Shown here piece after piece: positions 48,100 to 59,482 of a DNA stretch of 64,000 nucleotides; position 1 is the first letter of the stretch; each line of letters opens with the position of its first letter. The notes below the pieces were generated by a model. It did no database searches, was not told where the DNA came from, and saw only the letters and a program-made list of their open reading frames with translations. The stretch is from Limonium bicolor (Eukaryota > Streptophyta > Magnoliopsida > Caryophyllales > Plumbaginaceae), in assembly GCA_023374045.1 (NCBI GenBank), contig CM041777.1:107579810-107643809 (forward strand), in the 5' to 3' direction. Both the position numbers and the translations under genes were made by a program.

Positions 48100-48560
48100 T
48101 TTTATTGATTGGTTTCTTCACCAATGTCTTAGTCTTAAGTTCACCTTGCTTGATCTACTTGTTCTCTTGTTGTGGAAAATTAGATGGAAACACGAAGGAC
48201 ATGTAGTGGGGGTCACATCAAGCTAATGGTTTTCTTGCAGCTGCTGTTGTTATTGTTGAAAAACGTTCAAGCTTGGTCCACACTCGAGCAACTGCATTGG
48301 CCTTGATGTGCCCGATATCCTGGTTGAAGGTAGTGTTGCGGGAGGAGGTTGTCATGGTTTGGGTGTGGTCTGTAGGGAGCATGATGATGTCTTAATTGTA
48401 GCAAGAAACAGGGAATATTATCTTCAGCTATGGTAGAAGCTAAGGCTTTGAAGTTTCAAGTTGATTGTGCACAAAGGGCTAGTTTTTGTAAAGTTCGTAT
48501 TTTGTGTGATTGTAAGTCGAATATTGACTATGTAAATAGTGTTGGGATGTTCTAGATTAT
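48100..48560 (+). pseudogene. LINE RNase H-like fragment
   Basis: Plus-strand patches read as the C-terminal RNase H-like (RVT_3) domain of plant LINEs: GRGGGCHGLGVVCREHDDVL, then a stop, then AEAKALKFQVDCAQRASF and ILCDCKSNIDYVNS. Stops and frame changes show decay. It sits inside the duplicated 5' flank of the LysM kinase gene. Confidence 0.65.
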
Positions 48561-48757
48561 GTTAGGCAAATTTTGGATAGCATGCTTAGGAATACTGATG
48601 TTTTTTATGTTATGGGATTTTGTACCATTGGATGATAATGTTAGTCCTCATCTACTAGCTAACCTAGATCGCGGGGTTGTCATCACACAAAAACAAGGGA
48701 AAAAGGTTCTTATGATCCACTTCCTCATTTCCACTCCCGTTTATATCTCCTCCAAGC

Positions 48758-49357
48758 TAGACCTGGAAAACAGGTTATCCGTTCGAGTTTTGGGTCATAT
48801 ATTTTTGGGTCAATATCTGTTCGGGTCATTGAACTTTTGAGTCATTTCAATTTTGGGTCATTTGGGTTCGGGTCAAATCGGGTTGGGTTGTAATAGTATC
48901 AAATAGAATCGAGTTTCGGTTATTTCGGATCATAGTTAATATTTATTGAAAAATTATTAAATAAATATATACCTAATTTCTATAAGAAAATACTACATAT
49001 AGATTACAAAAATGTCAGTACAATGCCTATTATGAATTGCCTTCGGATATACTAAGTTTGAATCAAGTTTCTTGTTATATTTATTTGGGTCATCCAGGTT
49101 TGGGACAATTTATGGTCATTATTATTTCATGTTATTTGAGTTCAGCTAATTTTTACTTAATTTTATTTCGGGTCATTTCGGATTCGGGTTGGTTTCGAGT
49201 TATAGATTTTTTGGGTCATTTCAGGTTCGGGTCATTTTGGGTTTTACCTAATTGGGTTTCTGGTTTATTATATTTAAATATTTTTGAGTTTCGGTCAGGT
49301 TTTGTGTTCAGATAAAACGGACGAGTTTTCGGGTTGGGTCAAATTTTGACAGCTCTA
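48758..49357. mobile_element. hAT-type MITE with perfect 8-bp duplication
   Basis: CTCCAAGC at 48750-48757 is repeated at 49358-49365. The element begins TAGACCTG and ends with the complement of TAGAGCTGTCAAAATTTGAC. The interior is full of GGGTCATTT and TTCGGGTC repeats. Length 600 bp. 8-bp duplications and TAGRSCTG ends are typical of hAT. Confidence 0.85.
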
Positions 49358-49424
49358 CTCCAAGCGCCAATCTCCCTCTGCCCCGTTGATATATAGCTCC
49401 ATTAATTGATAGCTACCTATTCAG

Positions 49425-50040
49425 AAGGTGGCCAACGTGTCCAAATAGAACTGGAACTCGCGCCGGGACTGAACAGGAACCGGTTCGGAACCGGAACCAC
49501 ATGATATCGAAGCAAATATGCATACACCTTTTGAGATTCAGAATTGAACCACAATTGACCCGGAACCGAAGCCGCCTTGAAACTACTAGAACCGGAACTG
49601 GTGTAAGGAACAATACAAAAAATTGGAACCAAAACCAGTGGAACCGCCCTGGAATCGGTCAAATCAACCACTAATTCCCGCCTCCCTTATGAAATTAAAA
49701 AATTTCAAAATAATTAAAAAAATTCAAATTTGGAACCGAATCTGAACCGAACTAGAACCCAGAACTGGTATGATACCGGAACCGGTGGAACCGTCCCGGA
49801 ATCGGTCAAAACAACCACTAATTCCTGCCTCTCTTATGAACATTTTCAAAACAATTAAAAAAATTAAAATTTGAAACCGAATCTGAAACCGTTGATACCA
49901 GAACCGATATAAAACCAGAATCGTTAAAGAAAAGGTCAGAACCAGATTTTAACCGAATCCAAAAACAAATACACCCTTAAGAACCGGAAGCCGACCGTTC
50001 CGAATCCGAATACATTTCACCGGATCCTTGGCCACCTTTA
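49425..50040. mobile_element. hAT-type MITE of GGAACCGG repeats
   Basis: The ends are inverted: AAGGTGGCCAA on the left, TTGGCCACCTT on the right. They are flanked by CTATTCAG and CTATCCAG (8 bp, one mismatch, two spare bases at the right edge). The interior consists of GAACCGGAACC-type repeats. No coding; frames on the minus strand are low-complexity. Confidence 0.7.
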
Positions 50041-50544
50041 CTATCCAGTCAACTCTTCGGAATGAACTTCGAAATGCATATATATATTTGGTAAAAATAC
50101 GACGATGTATTAACGTTAGACAATTTCCTCTTTAACAAAAACTTTAGACAATTTCCTAAAAAAAAACGTTAGACAATTTGCCTGCACCTAAAAGTTTTTT
50201 TCTTAGCCTGATATGTTTTTTTTTTCTGATGTTAGGAGTCTACCATTATACCATATGATAACATTATTATTATATATTTATATTATACCTTATCATAATG
50301 TATTCTACATACTTATATATATATATATGCAAGGCCATAATACCTAAAGCTGGCGTCGTGAAGTGCTGGCTCTTTAAGTTGAAACGCACCTGTTCGTGCA
50401 GAGCAGCTCCAACTAGTTAAATTCTCCTCATCTTCTTCCAGTGTTCCTCGTGCTGATTGACTGCATTTTTTTCCCTTGTGTGGCTAGCTAGGGTAAGAGA
50501 ACATAAATATGGCTGTCCTTACACAGAGACAAGAAACGGTACTT
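50041..50544 (+). promoter_or_regulatory. Promoter and leader of the CERK1-like gene
   Basis: AT-rich to 50340, then a leader with AACGCACCTGTTCGTGCAG, which is also found in the upstream duplicate. An upstream ATG at 50509 is in frame with the main start and would add 12 residues. Confidence 0.5.
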
Positions 50545-50790
50545 ATGATCCACTTCCTCATTTCCCTGTCCCGCCTATATTTCCTTCAAGCGAAATGCAA
50601 CCTTGGCTGCGACACCGCCTTGGCCTCTTACTACCTAACCGACGGGTCAAACCTCTCCGCCATATCTAGCCTGTTCGGAAAAACAACATCCGAAGCCCTC
50701 GAATTCCACCGAAACTCAACCACCATCATCAGCGAGGAAAGGTTTGCGTCCTTCGTCCGGTTTAACGTACCCTTTTCCTGCGATTGCTAC

Positions 50791-51066
50791 GCAGAGGCGG
50801 ACCCAGAGGATAAATCCTATGGGGTCCATTATATGCCTTTTCTAATTATTATTGGGCTGGCCTGTTTGAAGCTTTTTTTTGTTTGTGGAAAAATGAAACC
50901 AATGTGTGGCATGGAGTTCGACCCTTAGATTGCTAGTTTTTAACCACTGCACCACTATCACTACTTGTTATATAGTCATTTTATTATACATATACTAGGT
51001 TTAATTTTAATTTTTTTTAAAATGCTATGGGGTCCGGCCCCCATTGGACCCATGTGGGTCCGCCCT
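50791..51066. mobile_element. hAT-type MITE inserted in exon 1 of the CERK1-like gene
   Basis: Perfect 8-bp duplication ATTGCTAC at 50783-50790 and 51067-51074. TIRs start GCAGAGGCGGACCCA and (complement) AGGGCGGACCCACA. Length 276 bp; with the duplication 284 bp, so the frame shifts by two. On the minus strand it also has tRNA-like boxes: a B-box-like GGGTCGAACTCC (50924-50913) and an A-box-like GTGGTGCAGTGGTTA (50955-50941). Confidence 0.88.
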
Positions 51067-52797
51067 ATTGCTACCCTGATCCGAACAAAGGTCCGTCCCT
51101 AGCACATACTTTCAACTACCTCGCCGGGAAGCAGGATCGTTATGACACGATCGCCACTACGGTTTATGCTAACCTCACCACTGAGCAGAGTTTGGCTCAG
51201 GTTAACTCTTATTCATCGGACGATCTTACTGCTTCTTCTGTGCTAATTAACGTCACCGTGAACTGTTCTTGTGGGGATGCGAGTATTTCAACCGATTATG
51301 GGCTTTTTATTACTTACCCACTCCGAGAAGGTGAGAATTTGTCCTCTGTGGCGGCTGCTGCTGGTGTGCCGGCTGAGTTGCTTCAGATGTATAACCCAGG
51401 GGTCGATTTCGCTGCTGGGTCTGGGTTGGTCTTTGTTCCTGGAAAAGGTTCGTTAGTTAGGTAGTGATATAGCTGCGTGGCAGGTTTTCGATCAAATGCT
51501 CCATCGGCCTAGTTTATATTGAACAGCTGAATATTTGGTTCGTTAATTCCTCTTTCTTTTTTGGCAGATCAAAATGGAACTTTCCCGCCACTGAAACAGA
51601 GGTATTTCTCGCATACTACAAAGCATCAAATAGTTTGCTGAAACCTTTTCTAGCAAGTTCTATGTATTGTGTTTTCATGCATGATCGCTTCACATACAAC
51701 TGATCCTTGTCGTTATTGCAGGAAAGCTGCAGGTTAGCCCTTCGGCTCAGTACATGAACTTCTTATTTCAGCTGAAGCAATTGCTTTGCTTAGTTAGGGG
51801 TTACAGAGCCTTCTCTTTCGGGTGCCATCATAGTCGCTACACAATATTTCCAGCCAGTACGTATCATTATTATGTTTTAATTAAGCAGGAAAACAGGCTG
51901 GCCATGGGTTCACTCGCGGTATTGTTGATGCTTCTGCAGCTGCATTCTTGTTTGTTGTCTTTGGTCTTTTCTACATCCTTGGCAAGAGAAAGAGAGGCGG
52001 AGGTTAGTCAAAAGCTTAATATTACCTTTCCAGACCGATATCATTTTAATTCTTCTTTATACTGTACGTGTTTCAGATGCTGGCATTGGCAAAGGCTTCG
52101 GTACATCAGGAGTGGCTACCAATGCTCTCACGGAACAACATGCCGGTAAAAATATCAGCAGGTTAGTCGAATTTCAGTATAAGGAGCTTGCTGCGGCTAC
52201 AAACAACTTTGTATCCAATAAGATTGGTGAAGGTGGATTTGGCTCGGTGTATTACGCAGAACTTAGAGGCGAGGTTAAGGCTGATGCTTAATTTAATTGC
52301 TGTTTTCTTTTAGTGCTGCCAATATATTGTAGGATATCTCGGTGTGAATGTCCTCTTGACTTGTTATTAATTGCTATATTCATCCAGAAAGCTGCAATAA
52401 AGAAGATGCATACACAAGAGCCTAGAGAATTTGTCGCAGAGTTAAAGGTTCTGGGAAATGTGAATCACATAAACCTGGTGATTATTTCATTCTGCTAATG
52501 ATTTATTAAAAGCTGTACTTGTATGTTGACTGAAGATGATTCATTCCTTCGTTCTTGTTAACTGACGGGAAACAAGCATGTTACATTCACATGTGCAACG
52601 GTTGCACCTATAATTATGGTCTATGTAAAGTCATGGTCTGGATACACTTGCACCTATAATAAATACACTTAGGCATCCACACACACTATAAATAGAGCTA
52701 CGGTCGTTATCTACACATTTCTCTCTTGAGGGTTATTAGTTAAGAATCCATCTTTTATGACAAAATGAGCCCCCACCACAGTGAGTCTTTATTTTTA

Positions 52798-53720
52798 GGG
52801 AAAATTACATATCCCACCCAAAAATAGTTTAAGTCATCCGAAATCGGAGCGGGTTGACTGAACCTGACCCTTTTTTAAAAATATTTATTTAATTTTTTAA
52901 AATTTTGGATTATTTAATAATTAAACATAATATTTTAATATTAATTATTTATTATGTACTATATTTAATCATAAGTTACAAATTAAATGTTTAATTTAGT
53001 TATAAATTAAACATTAAACACTAATTTAAGTCATTAAATATAACATATTTTTCATTTTTAAATAATTTTTTTGCGGGTTACGGGTTGGCGGGTTCAATCC
53101 AAATCCAAAGCCGGTTTCAATGACCCAACCTGAACTGGACCCAAAAATCTTTTCGGGTCAAAAATCTCAACCCGAACCCGGCTTTTTACGTGTCGGTTTC
53201 GGGTCAGGTTTCAGGTTCGGGTCAAGATTAAAATCCCTACACTTCACCCACGAGGTTTTAAAAATTAGTTTCCCCACCCATGTGGTTTCCCCCGTTGTAC
53301 ATTCATCAACTTTTCTAATTTTTGTTCAATTTAAAAGATGCTTGAACGTTGTCTGAAATTGATGAAATTTTATTTGGACGATGCTAAAGTGTTATATTGT
53401 GGTTAAGTGACAAATTAGTTTTTAAGCTCACATGTGACCCGACATGTGAGCACATTTTCATTGGGTCTCACAAATCACATTTGAGGTTTAAAAAACTTTA
53501 GATTTGTCACTGAACCAAAATATAATACTTTAGCATCATCTATATAAAATTTCATCAATTTCAAACAACATTTAAGCTTCTTTTAAATTGAACAAAAATT
53601 AGAAAAGTTGCTGGATGTAAAACAGGGGAAACCACATAGGTGGAAAAACTAATTTTTTAAACCTTGTGGGTAGAGTGTGTAATTTCACCAAACGTCGTGG
53701 GTGGGGCATGTAATTTTCCC
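52798..53720. mobile_element. Non-autonomous MULE derivative in intron 6 of the CERK1-like gene
   Basis: The ends are GGGAAAATTACATATCCCAC and ATGTAATTTTCCC, the same termini as the 7.7-kb MULE at 16034. TTATTTT-type sequence flanks both ends. It encloses a hAT-like TTCGGGTC-repeat MITE (about 52840-53245, ending AAAATCCCTA) similar to that at 56332. No coding. Confidence 0.75.
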
Positions 53721-53828
53721 TTATTTTATATTGTCTCTCACACATATAGTGAGTGATAACTTATTGATTGCTAATACCTAAAGAAAAGAAAAAGGTAAAA
53801 AGTTTGTTATTATAGCTATATAATATTA

Positions 53829-54089
53829 CAATGAGTCTTAGCTACAACCATGTGTAGCTATCTTTGACTATATTTTTTATGGTACAGTTTGTATAGAGTA
53901 AAAGTATATGTTTTATAAGTTTATTGAACAGTTTTTAAAATTAGTATGTATATTTAGTATAAATTCAAAAATATCAGAATTAATTGTATACATCAGTACA
54001 GTTTTGAATGATTAAATGTATAGTTTAAATGACCAAATGTACATGTATGTACATCTATAGCTATATATGATTGTCGCCAAGAAATCGGG
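53829..54089. mobile_element. MITE of a Mutator-type family (copy 3 of 3)
   Basis: Perfect 9-bp duplication ATAATATTA at 53820-53828 and 54090-54098. Same orientation as copy 1 at 2701. It lies in intron 6 of the CERK1-like gene. Confidence 0.88.
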
Positions 54090-55686
54090 ATAATATTATT
54101 TGTATAACTTGACACTTCGGATTTCGTTACTCATTTCCACTACTGCGGAAACTTCAGAACCTTTGGAAATTGAAGACCTTAATAGTCTGCCAGTGTTAAG
54201 CGAGATCGATCTGTAAATATTATATAAGTTATGTCAGGAAAAGAACTTATCAGATGTATTTAATTCACTACAATCTGATAAATACAGGTGCGCTTGATAG
54301 GTTTCAGCATCGAGCGTTGTCTATTTCTGGTATATGAATTCATGGAGAATGGTAACTTAAGTGAAAATTTGAAAGGTCCAGGTGAAAATGTTGGTTCAGT
54401 TTCAGTTTCTAACCATAAGTGAAATAAGAAAATGATTTCATTCAATTATGAAACTGCACTGGATCAGCTAAACTTAATTAGCTTCACTATATCATTTGTA
54501 TATAGGAAGAGAACCCTTGCCTTGGTCTGCTCGCGTCCAAATTGCTCTGGATTCTGCCTCAGGTCTTCAATACATTCATGAGCATACATCTCCAGCTTAC
54601 ATTCATAGGGACATCAAACCTGAAAATATTGTATTAGACAAAGATTGTCGAGCAAAGGTAAAACATATTACACTTCACAGTGATCGAGTCATTTAAAGTT
54701 TCTTGCTGCTTTTCTTTACGCCTTTTCCATAATGCAATGCACATGTTGATCAAGGAAGCATCAGTATATGCTTAAGCCCACCTTACCTTGTTTCTAGATC
54801 GCAGACTTTGGGCTAACTAAGCTAATTGAAGAAGGCGAGACTGGAGGAGCTCTGCACACTAGTAACGCTAAGGGCACTTGGGGGTACATGGCACCTGAGT
54901 ATGGAGCATTCATCCCTGTTCTTGCTTTTGGTTTTTTGGCAACTTGCTAGCTAGATAGAAAAAATAGTCTTAGAATTTGGTTGAGCAACATCCAAAAGTC
55001 AATATATATATTTACATACTTATTGGTTGGTTATGTCATGGTAGGTATGCTAGTCGTGGATTGTTGTCTCCAAAGATAGATGTTTATTCATTTGGCATTG
55101 TCCTCTACCAGCTAATATCCGCAAAACCAGCCATCATGACAACTGAGTTGGAGTCATCGATCCAATGGATAACACTTCGTTCTTTGGTAATTTCATGAGA
55201 AAATACCTGGCCACCGCTGCTTGTTTCTTCTTCGCCTATCCTTTTGTTTTTTGTTTGTTTGTTAATAGCTAGTTGATGCTTCAATTTTTATGGTTTTCCA
55301 GTTTGAAGATGCTCTTACTTTTCCAGATCCTGTTCAATCAGTTGGGGAACTTGTTGATCGCGGGCTTGGTGACGACTACCCTATTGATGCAATCTACCAG
55401 GTATATATGTCACTGACTTTCAGAAAATATGTATGCATGTGGCATGTCGAAGTAGTCTTCGGATCTTCATCTACATAAAGATTACAAAAGGTTGCTTCTT
55501 GGTTTGTCGTAGATGGCTCTGGTAGCGAGAGCTTGTACCAGAGAAAAGCCAGAACAGAGACCTTCAATGAGGTCTGTTGGGGTGGCACTGGCTATGCTTT
55601 GTTCATCGGGTGGAGAAAGTGCCAACATTCACATGTTTATATTAGATCGATCCAGACCTTCGAAATCAAATCATCGCATGTCTTGA

Positions 55687-55951
55687 CCTAAAGGGTGGAA
55701 TTTTTCAGACTGCAATTCCACATGTACCATAGCCACAATCCGACTATCATACAACCCGGTTATACGAGGCTTATGTACACTCTCGAACAATTTTTACAAT
55801 TAATTTAAACAACCATCATATAAAATTAAATAAGTTTCATAATAATACATGTATCTTTTACATCAGTATGAATAATCAATATAAAAACTTGAATATTTGA
55901 TGACTTTAAAATGAACGGTTACACGATGCTCACCGTACTACTGGTTATATA
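55687..55951. other. 3' UTR and flank of the CERK1-like gene
   Basis: AT-rich, no further coding. The last exon stops at 55684-55686. Confidence 0.6.
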
Positions 55952-56189
55952 CTCCCTCCGTCCTGAATTGACCGTCCTGTTTACTATTTGGACATGTCGT
56001 TTGACTTCAATTTTTAACATATAAGATGAATTAATTTTGAAAATTTAAGTTTTGCATATGAATCCTTACATGATAAACTATATGTTACAAATTTTAGTTT
56101 TATAAAATTATTTTATCTTATATGCTTAATATTGAAGTGGAAAAACGTGTCATAAAGCAAACAGGACGGTCAATTCAGGACGGAGGGAG
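55952..56189. mobile_element. Stowaway MITE, intact
   Basis: Termini CTCCCTCCGTCCTGAATTGA and TCAATTCAGGACGGAGGGAG are perfect inverted repeats. TA duplications at 55950-55951 and 56190-56191. 238 bp. Close relative of 15376-15613 and better preserved. Confidence 0.93.
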
Positions 56190-56331
56190 TAATAGAATTT
56201 GCCCATAGTGGCAGGCAGGCAGTTGTAGCCAACCGAGAGCCCTCAACGAGGAACGCATGTTGCAACTGATGCATGAGCTATACTGATTTCCGATCATATG
56301 CCAGAAATTAACTACTCATCTGCACGTGAGT

Positions 56332-56836
56332 CTGGTTGTCAAAATCGGGCTTTGGGTCGGGTTGAGCTCAACCCGAACATGACCTGAAAATAATTTAGTT
56401 CAACCTGAGCTTGACCCGAACCCGGAGAGGGTTAAATTTCTTCAACCCGAACCCGGAACGGGTTGACCCGAACCTGACCCATTTTTGAAAAAAATTATTT
56501 TATTTTTAAATTTTGGATTATTAAATAATTAAATATAATACTTTAATATTAATTAATTATTATGTACTCTATTTAATCATAAGTTACAAATTAAATGTTT
56601 ATTTTAGTCATAAAGTAAACATTAAACACTAATTTAAGTCATTAAATATAACATATTTTTTATTTTAAATTAATTTTTTTCCAGGTTACGGGTTGGCGGG
56701 TTTAATCCGAACCTGAAGCGGGTTTCAACAACCCAACGTGAACCCGACTCGAAAATCTTTTCGGGTTAAAAATCTCAACCCAAACCCGGCTTTTTACGGG
56801 TCGGATTTCGGGTTCGGGACAAGATTGACATCCCTA
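56332..56836. mobile_element. hAT-like MITE with TTCGGGTC/GACCCGAA repeats
   Basis: The left end GGTTGTCAAAATCGGGC and right end GATTGACATCCCTA form an imperfect inverted pair. The interior is very close to the element nested at 52840-53245. No coding. Confidence 0.65.
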
Positions 56837-56867
56837 TCTATGATAGCCTCAGCTCAGTTGAGATGGA

Positions 56868-58990
56868 ATAAGATTTTGGCCAATTCATGAAATACAAAAA
56901 AAAATCATAAAATGCTAGTATAGTCATTACTAGAAGGAAAAAGACAAAGATAATCTTATTAGTTAACAAAGTATTTTAAACTTCATAATATGTCCCTAAG
57001 TGTTAAAAAATATATAAAAATGTGAAAATACTATACAAACATAAAAAATTTGTCAAATTAAAAAATATTGTAAAATTTTAAAAATAAAATAAAATATATA
57101 AAACTATCAAAAACTATTAACATAATAAATATTTCTTAGATTTTTTTAAAATTATTCAGTGTAGTAAAAAAACATAGTGTTTCAAACACATAATTTTACC
57201 AATTTTTCTATCAATTTATACGAATTAAGTACCATAATTTTACCATATATTTTTTTAAAAAATTCAACAAATTTAAATAAATTCTTCAAAACATTATTTT
57301 GTCTAAAAAATGATTATATAATTTTTAATTTTTTTCCAATATTTGCTAAATAATACAATATCATTTATTTTGAATAAATAATTTAAATTGGTAGAAAAAA
57401 AGATAATTTAAAATATATGATATAAATCATGGTACTTAATTGGTATAAACTATGGTACTTAATTGGTAGATTTTGTATATTATGACTTTTTTTTTTGGTA
57501 CTGAATCATTTTAAAAATACTAATTCTTTTTTAATTTTTTTCAATATGTTATAATTTTTTAATCTTTTTTTTCAGTTTTTCCTAATATTTTTTAATTTTA
57601 TAGTATTTTTATGATTTTTTTGAACTTTGGTGCATATTGTGAACTTTAAAAATAGTGTGCTGAATAGTAGGGGTATTTTAGTTTTTTTTCTTCTGGTTAA
57701 TGACTATAGTGACATTTCATGTACCAGACGGGAGATGGTGCGGCCGTGTCACGCCCAACATCACACGGGCCAGTGTGGTCAGTGGTGGCACCTAGTCAAC
57801 AGTCTAGTCCATTGCTGTCTAGAGTACTTTTTATTATATTAACTTTAATTGGTTGTAGTTTTTAAAATATAAGTCCAAAATACAAAAAAAATACCATTGT
57901 TCATGTAAATTGAAGCTCTTCAAACAAGACTAGTCATGAATATGTTTTTGAATTTTTTTAAAATTTATAGTAATTACATGTATATATCCATATATCAATG
58001 AGACTTATGATTCATAACATCATTTTAGTGTATCATTTTATCTCTTTTAATGAATCGTAATGTCAAAATTAATGAATCATATATTCATTTTAGTGTATCA
58101 TCGCAAACATATAAAAATAATTTTTTGTACACAGTAATACAACACAAAATAATATTTTGTATGTATGAAAATACACGATTCACCATATAAAGTTTAAAAT
58201 ACACCATAACAACAATAATAATACATTACAATACAATAATGATTTTTATCGGTTCCGAAGTTTGTTATCTAATTCACCACTTATTAGTTAATGAATCATA
58301 ATATCAATTTTAATGAATCATAATATAAAAATTATTGAATTATATCTTCATTTTAGTGTATCATCGTAAACATATAAAAATAAAAATTTCAAACAAAATA
58401 CAATACAAAACAATATTTTGTATATATGAAAAATACATGATTCATCATATAAGTTTAAAATACACCATACAATAATAATAATAAACTATAAAACAACAAT
58501 GATTTTTTATCGGTTCTGAAGTTTGTATCTAATTCACCACTTATTACTTAATGAATCATAATATCAATTTAAATGAATCATTATACAAAATTAATGAATC
58601 ATATTATCATTTTAGTGTATCATTGTATACATGTAAAAATATTTTTTTAAAAGTTGTCAAAACATATTCATGGCTGGTCTTGTTTTGTAGAGCTTGAATT
58701 TAGGTGAACAACGATATAATTTTTTCCATTTTTGACTTATATATTAAAAGTTACAACCATTTAAAGTTAATATAATAAAAAGATAGTCAGTAAGCAAGAA
58801 CAGTCTAGTCAGTAGCTGACTAGCCTGCCAAATCATTGGACTGTACAATGTTGGGCGCGGACAGCCCGCATCGTAGAATTTGCATTCATGGACTTTCACA
58901 AAAATGTAATGGCATTTTGTGACTTTTTTTTAGGGGTATTTCATGAATTAGCAAAAAATGTAGTGGCATTTCATAAAATTTACTAAAAAT
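56868..58990. mobile_element. ATTCATGAAAT-type MITE, split by the long-TIR element
   Basis: The left part (TTTTGGCCAATTCATGAAAT) and right part (ATTTCATGAATTAGCAAAAA) form an inverted pair, and the ATTTCATG-GACTTT phrase is split exactly at the long-TIR insertion (about 57725 and 58883). The sequence 9727-10000 is related. AT-rich, no coding. Confidence 0.5.
57725..58883. mobile_element. Long-TIR non-autonomous element (copy 3)
   Basis: The right end on the complement reads CAAATTCTACGATGCGGGC, matching the left end of copy 1. CAGTCTAGTCAGTAGCTGAC and the AT-rich arm with TGAATCATAATATCAATTTT repeats follow. The left arm is shorter at its tip and includes a GC-rich patch, ATGGTGCGGCCGTGTCACGC. 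It is nested in the 56868 element. Confidence 0.65.
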
Positions 58991-59404
58991 GAAAAAAAGT
59001 CATCTACACAAACTAGTTATGAAACACCCCTAAATAGTTAAGTACAAAAAAACATAAGATTATCCGGGAGTAACTATCCAGGTATAACGCGTTATATAAT
59101 TTGAAATGTGATAATACACGAGCAATTACATTTAGTACGGGCTTATACATGCCCGAAAACATGACAACGTTACATGTTAATACGGTCACGTACTTATATA
59201 TGTACGTATATGGAATTATTACAACGTCGTATGTAATAGATAATAACGTCGCATAATTATGTATAACCAAAACACGTCAAAATAAAGGGTCATATATATA
59301 TAACGTAACAAAAATTAAGTGGTTGCGTATCTAGCTAATAACACGATATATTATATGGTCTTACATATATAAATAAGCATATATATGGCTTATACAAAAA
59401 AAAA
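58991..59404. other. Intergenic, no gene
   Basis: AT-rich with several TATATA and TACGTA motifs. The minus-strand frame (59270-59013) has no known motif. Confidence 0.55.
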
Positions 59405-59482
59405 GGGGAATGCGCTCCCGCTGAGGTTCAAACCCCGTACCTCTTGTATACCCCCTGAACGTCTTAACCAGTTAAGCTATGC
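59405..59482 (-). repeat. tRNA-like sequence, SINE-like or tRNA pseudogene
   Basis: On the minus strand an A-box-like TAGCTTAACTGGTTAAGAC (59479-59461) is followed after a normal distance by a B-box-like GGGGTTTGAACCTCAGC (59436-59420), then a T-run, a pol III terminator-like signal. The acceptor arms do not pair well, so it is not called a tRNA gene. Confidence 0.5.

Larger units (their letters stand above)
47790..49405 (+). pseudogene. Decayed duplicate of the 5' end of the LysM kinase gene, broken by insertions
   Basis: Three parts match the 5' end of the gene at 50545 in order. AACGCACCTGTTCGTGCAG with GCAGCT at 47800-47825 equals 50383-50410 upstream of that gene. CTTATGATCCACTTCCTCAT at about 48709-48730 equals the signal-peptide start at 50541. 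ATATCTCCTCCAAGC (48744-48757), continued after the hAT element as GCCAATCTCCCTCTGCC (49364 on), aligns weakly with 50577-50600. Between the first two lies a LINE fragment, and a 600-bp hAT MITE splits the third. No LysM or kinase domain follows. It is a partial duplicate that cannot encode a receptor. Confidence 0.7.
50545..55686 (+). pseudogene. CERK1: CERK1-like LysM receptor kinase, interrupted in exon 1
   Basis: Twelve exons in phase: 50545-50790 plus 51075-51447 (one exon split by an insertion), 51568-51601, 51722-51732, 51889-52002, 52077-52273, 52388-52477, 54288-54381, 54506-54657, 54798-54898, 55045-55186, 55302-55400 and 55513-55686. Without the insertion the CDS is 1827 nt (608 residues), the usual CERK1 length. 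Order: signal peptide ending near LQAKCNLGC, LysM ectodomain with the CxC pairs (CDC, CSC), juxtamembrane and TM ([15 protein letters not shown] then KRKR), kinase with [16 protein letters not shown], Lys in [18 protein letters not shown] and MAPE. CERK1 is the plasma-membrane chitin co-receptor kinase. The catalytic residues are all present, so the kinase half looks sound. The exon 1 insertion shifts the frame and adds stops, so this allele should be null unless the insertion is spliced out. The start at 50545 is preferred over 50509 because it begins the signal peptide. Confidence 0.9.

Noticed and set aside
48559..48840. Plus-strand ORF starting MLGKFWIACLG
   Set aside because: A chimera of LINE remains, the duplicated signal-peptide fragment and the hAT MITE; not one gene.
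59013..59270. Minus-strand 85-residue ORF
   Set aside because: AT-rich chance frame without motif or codon bias.
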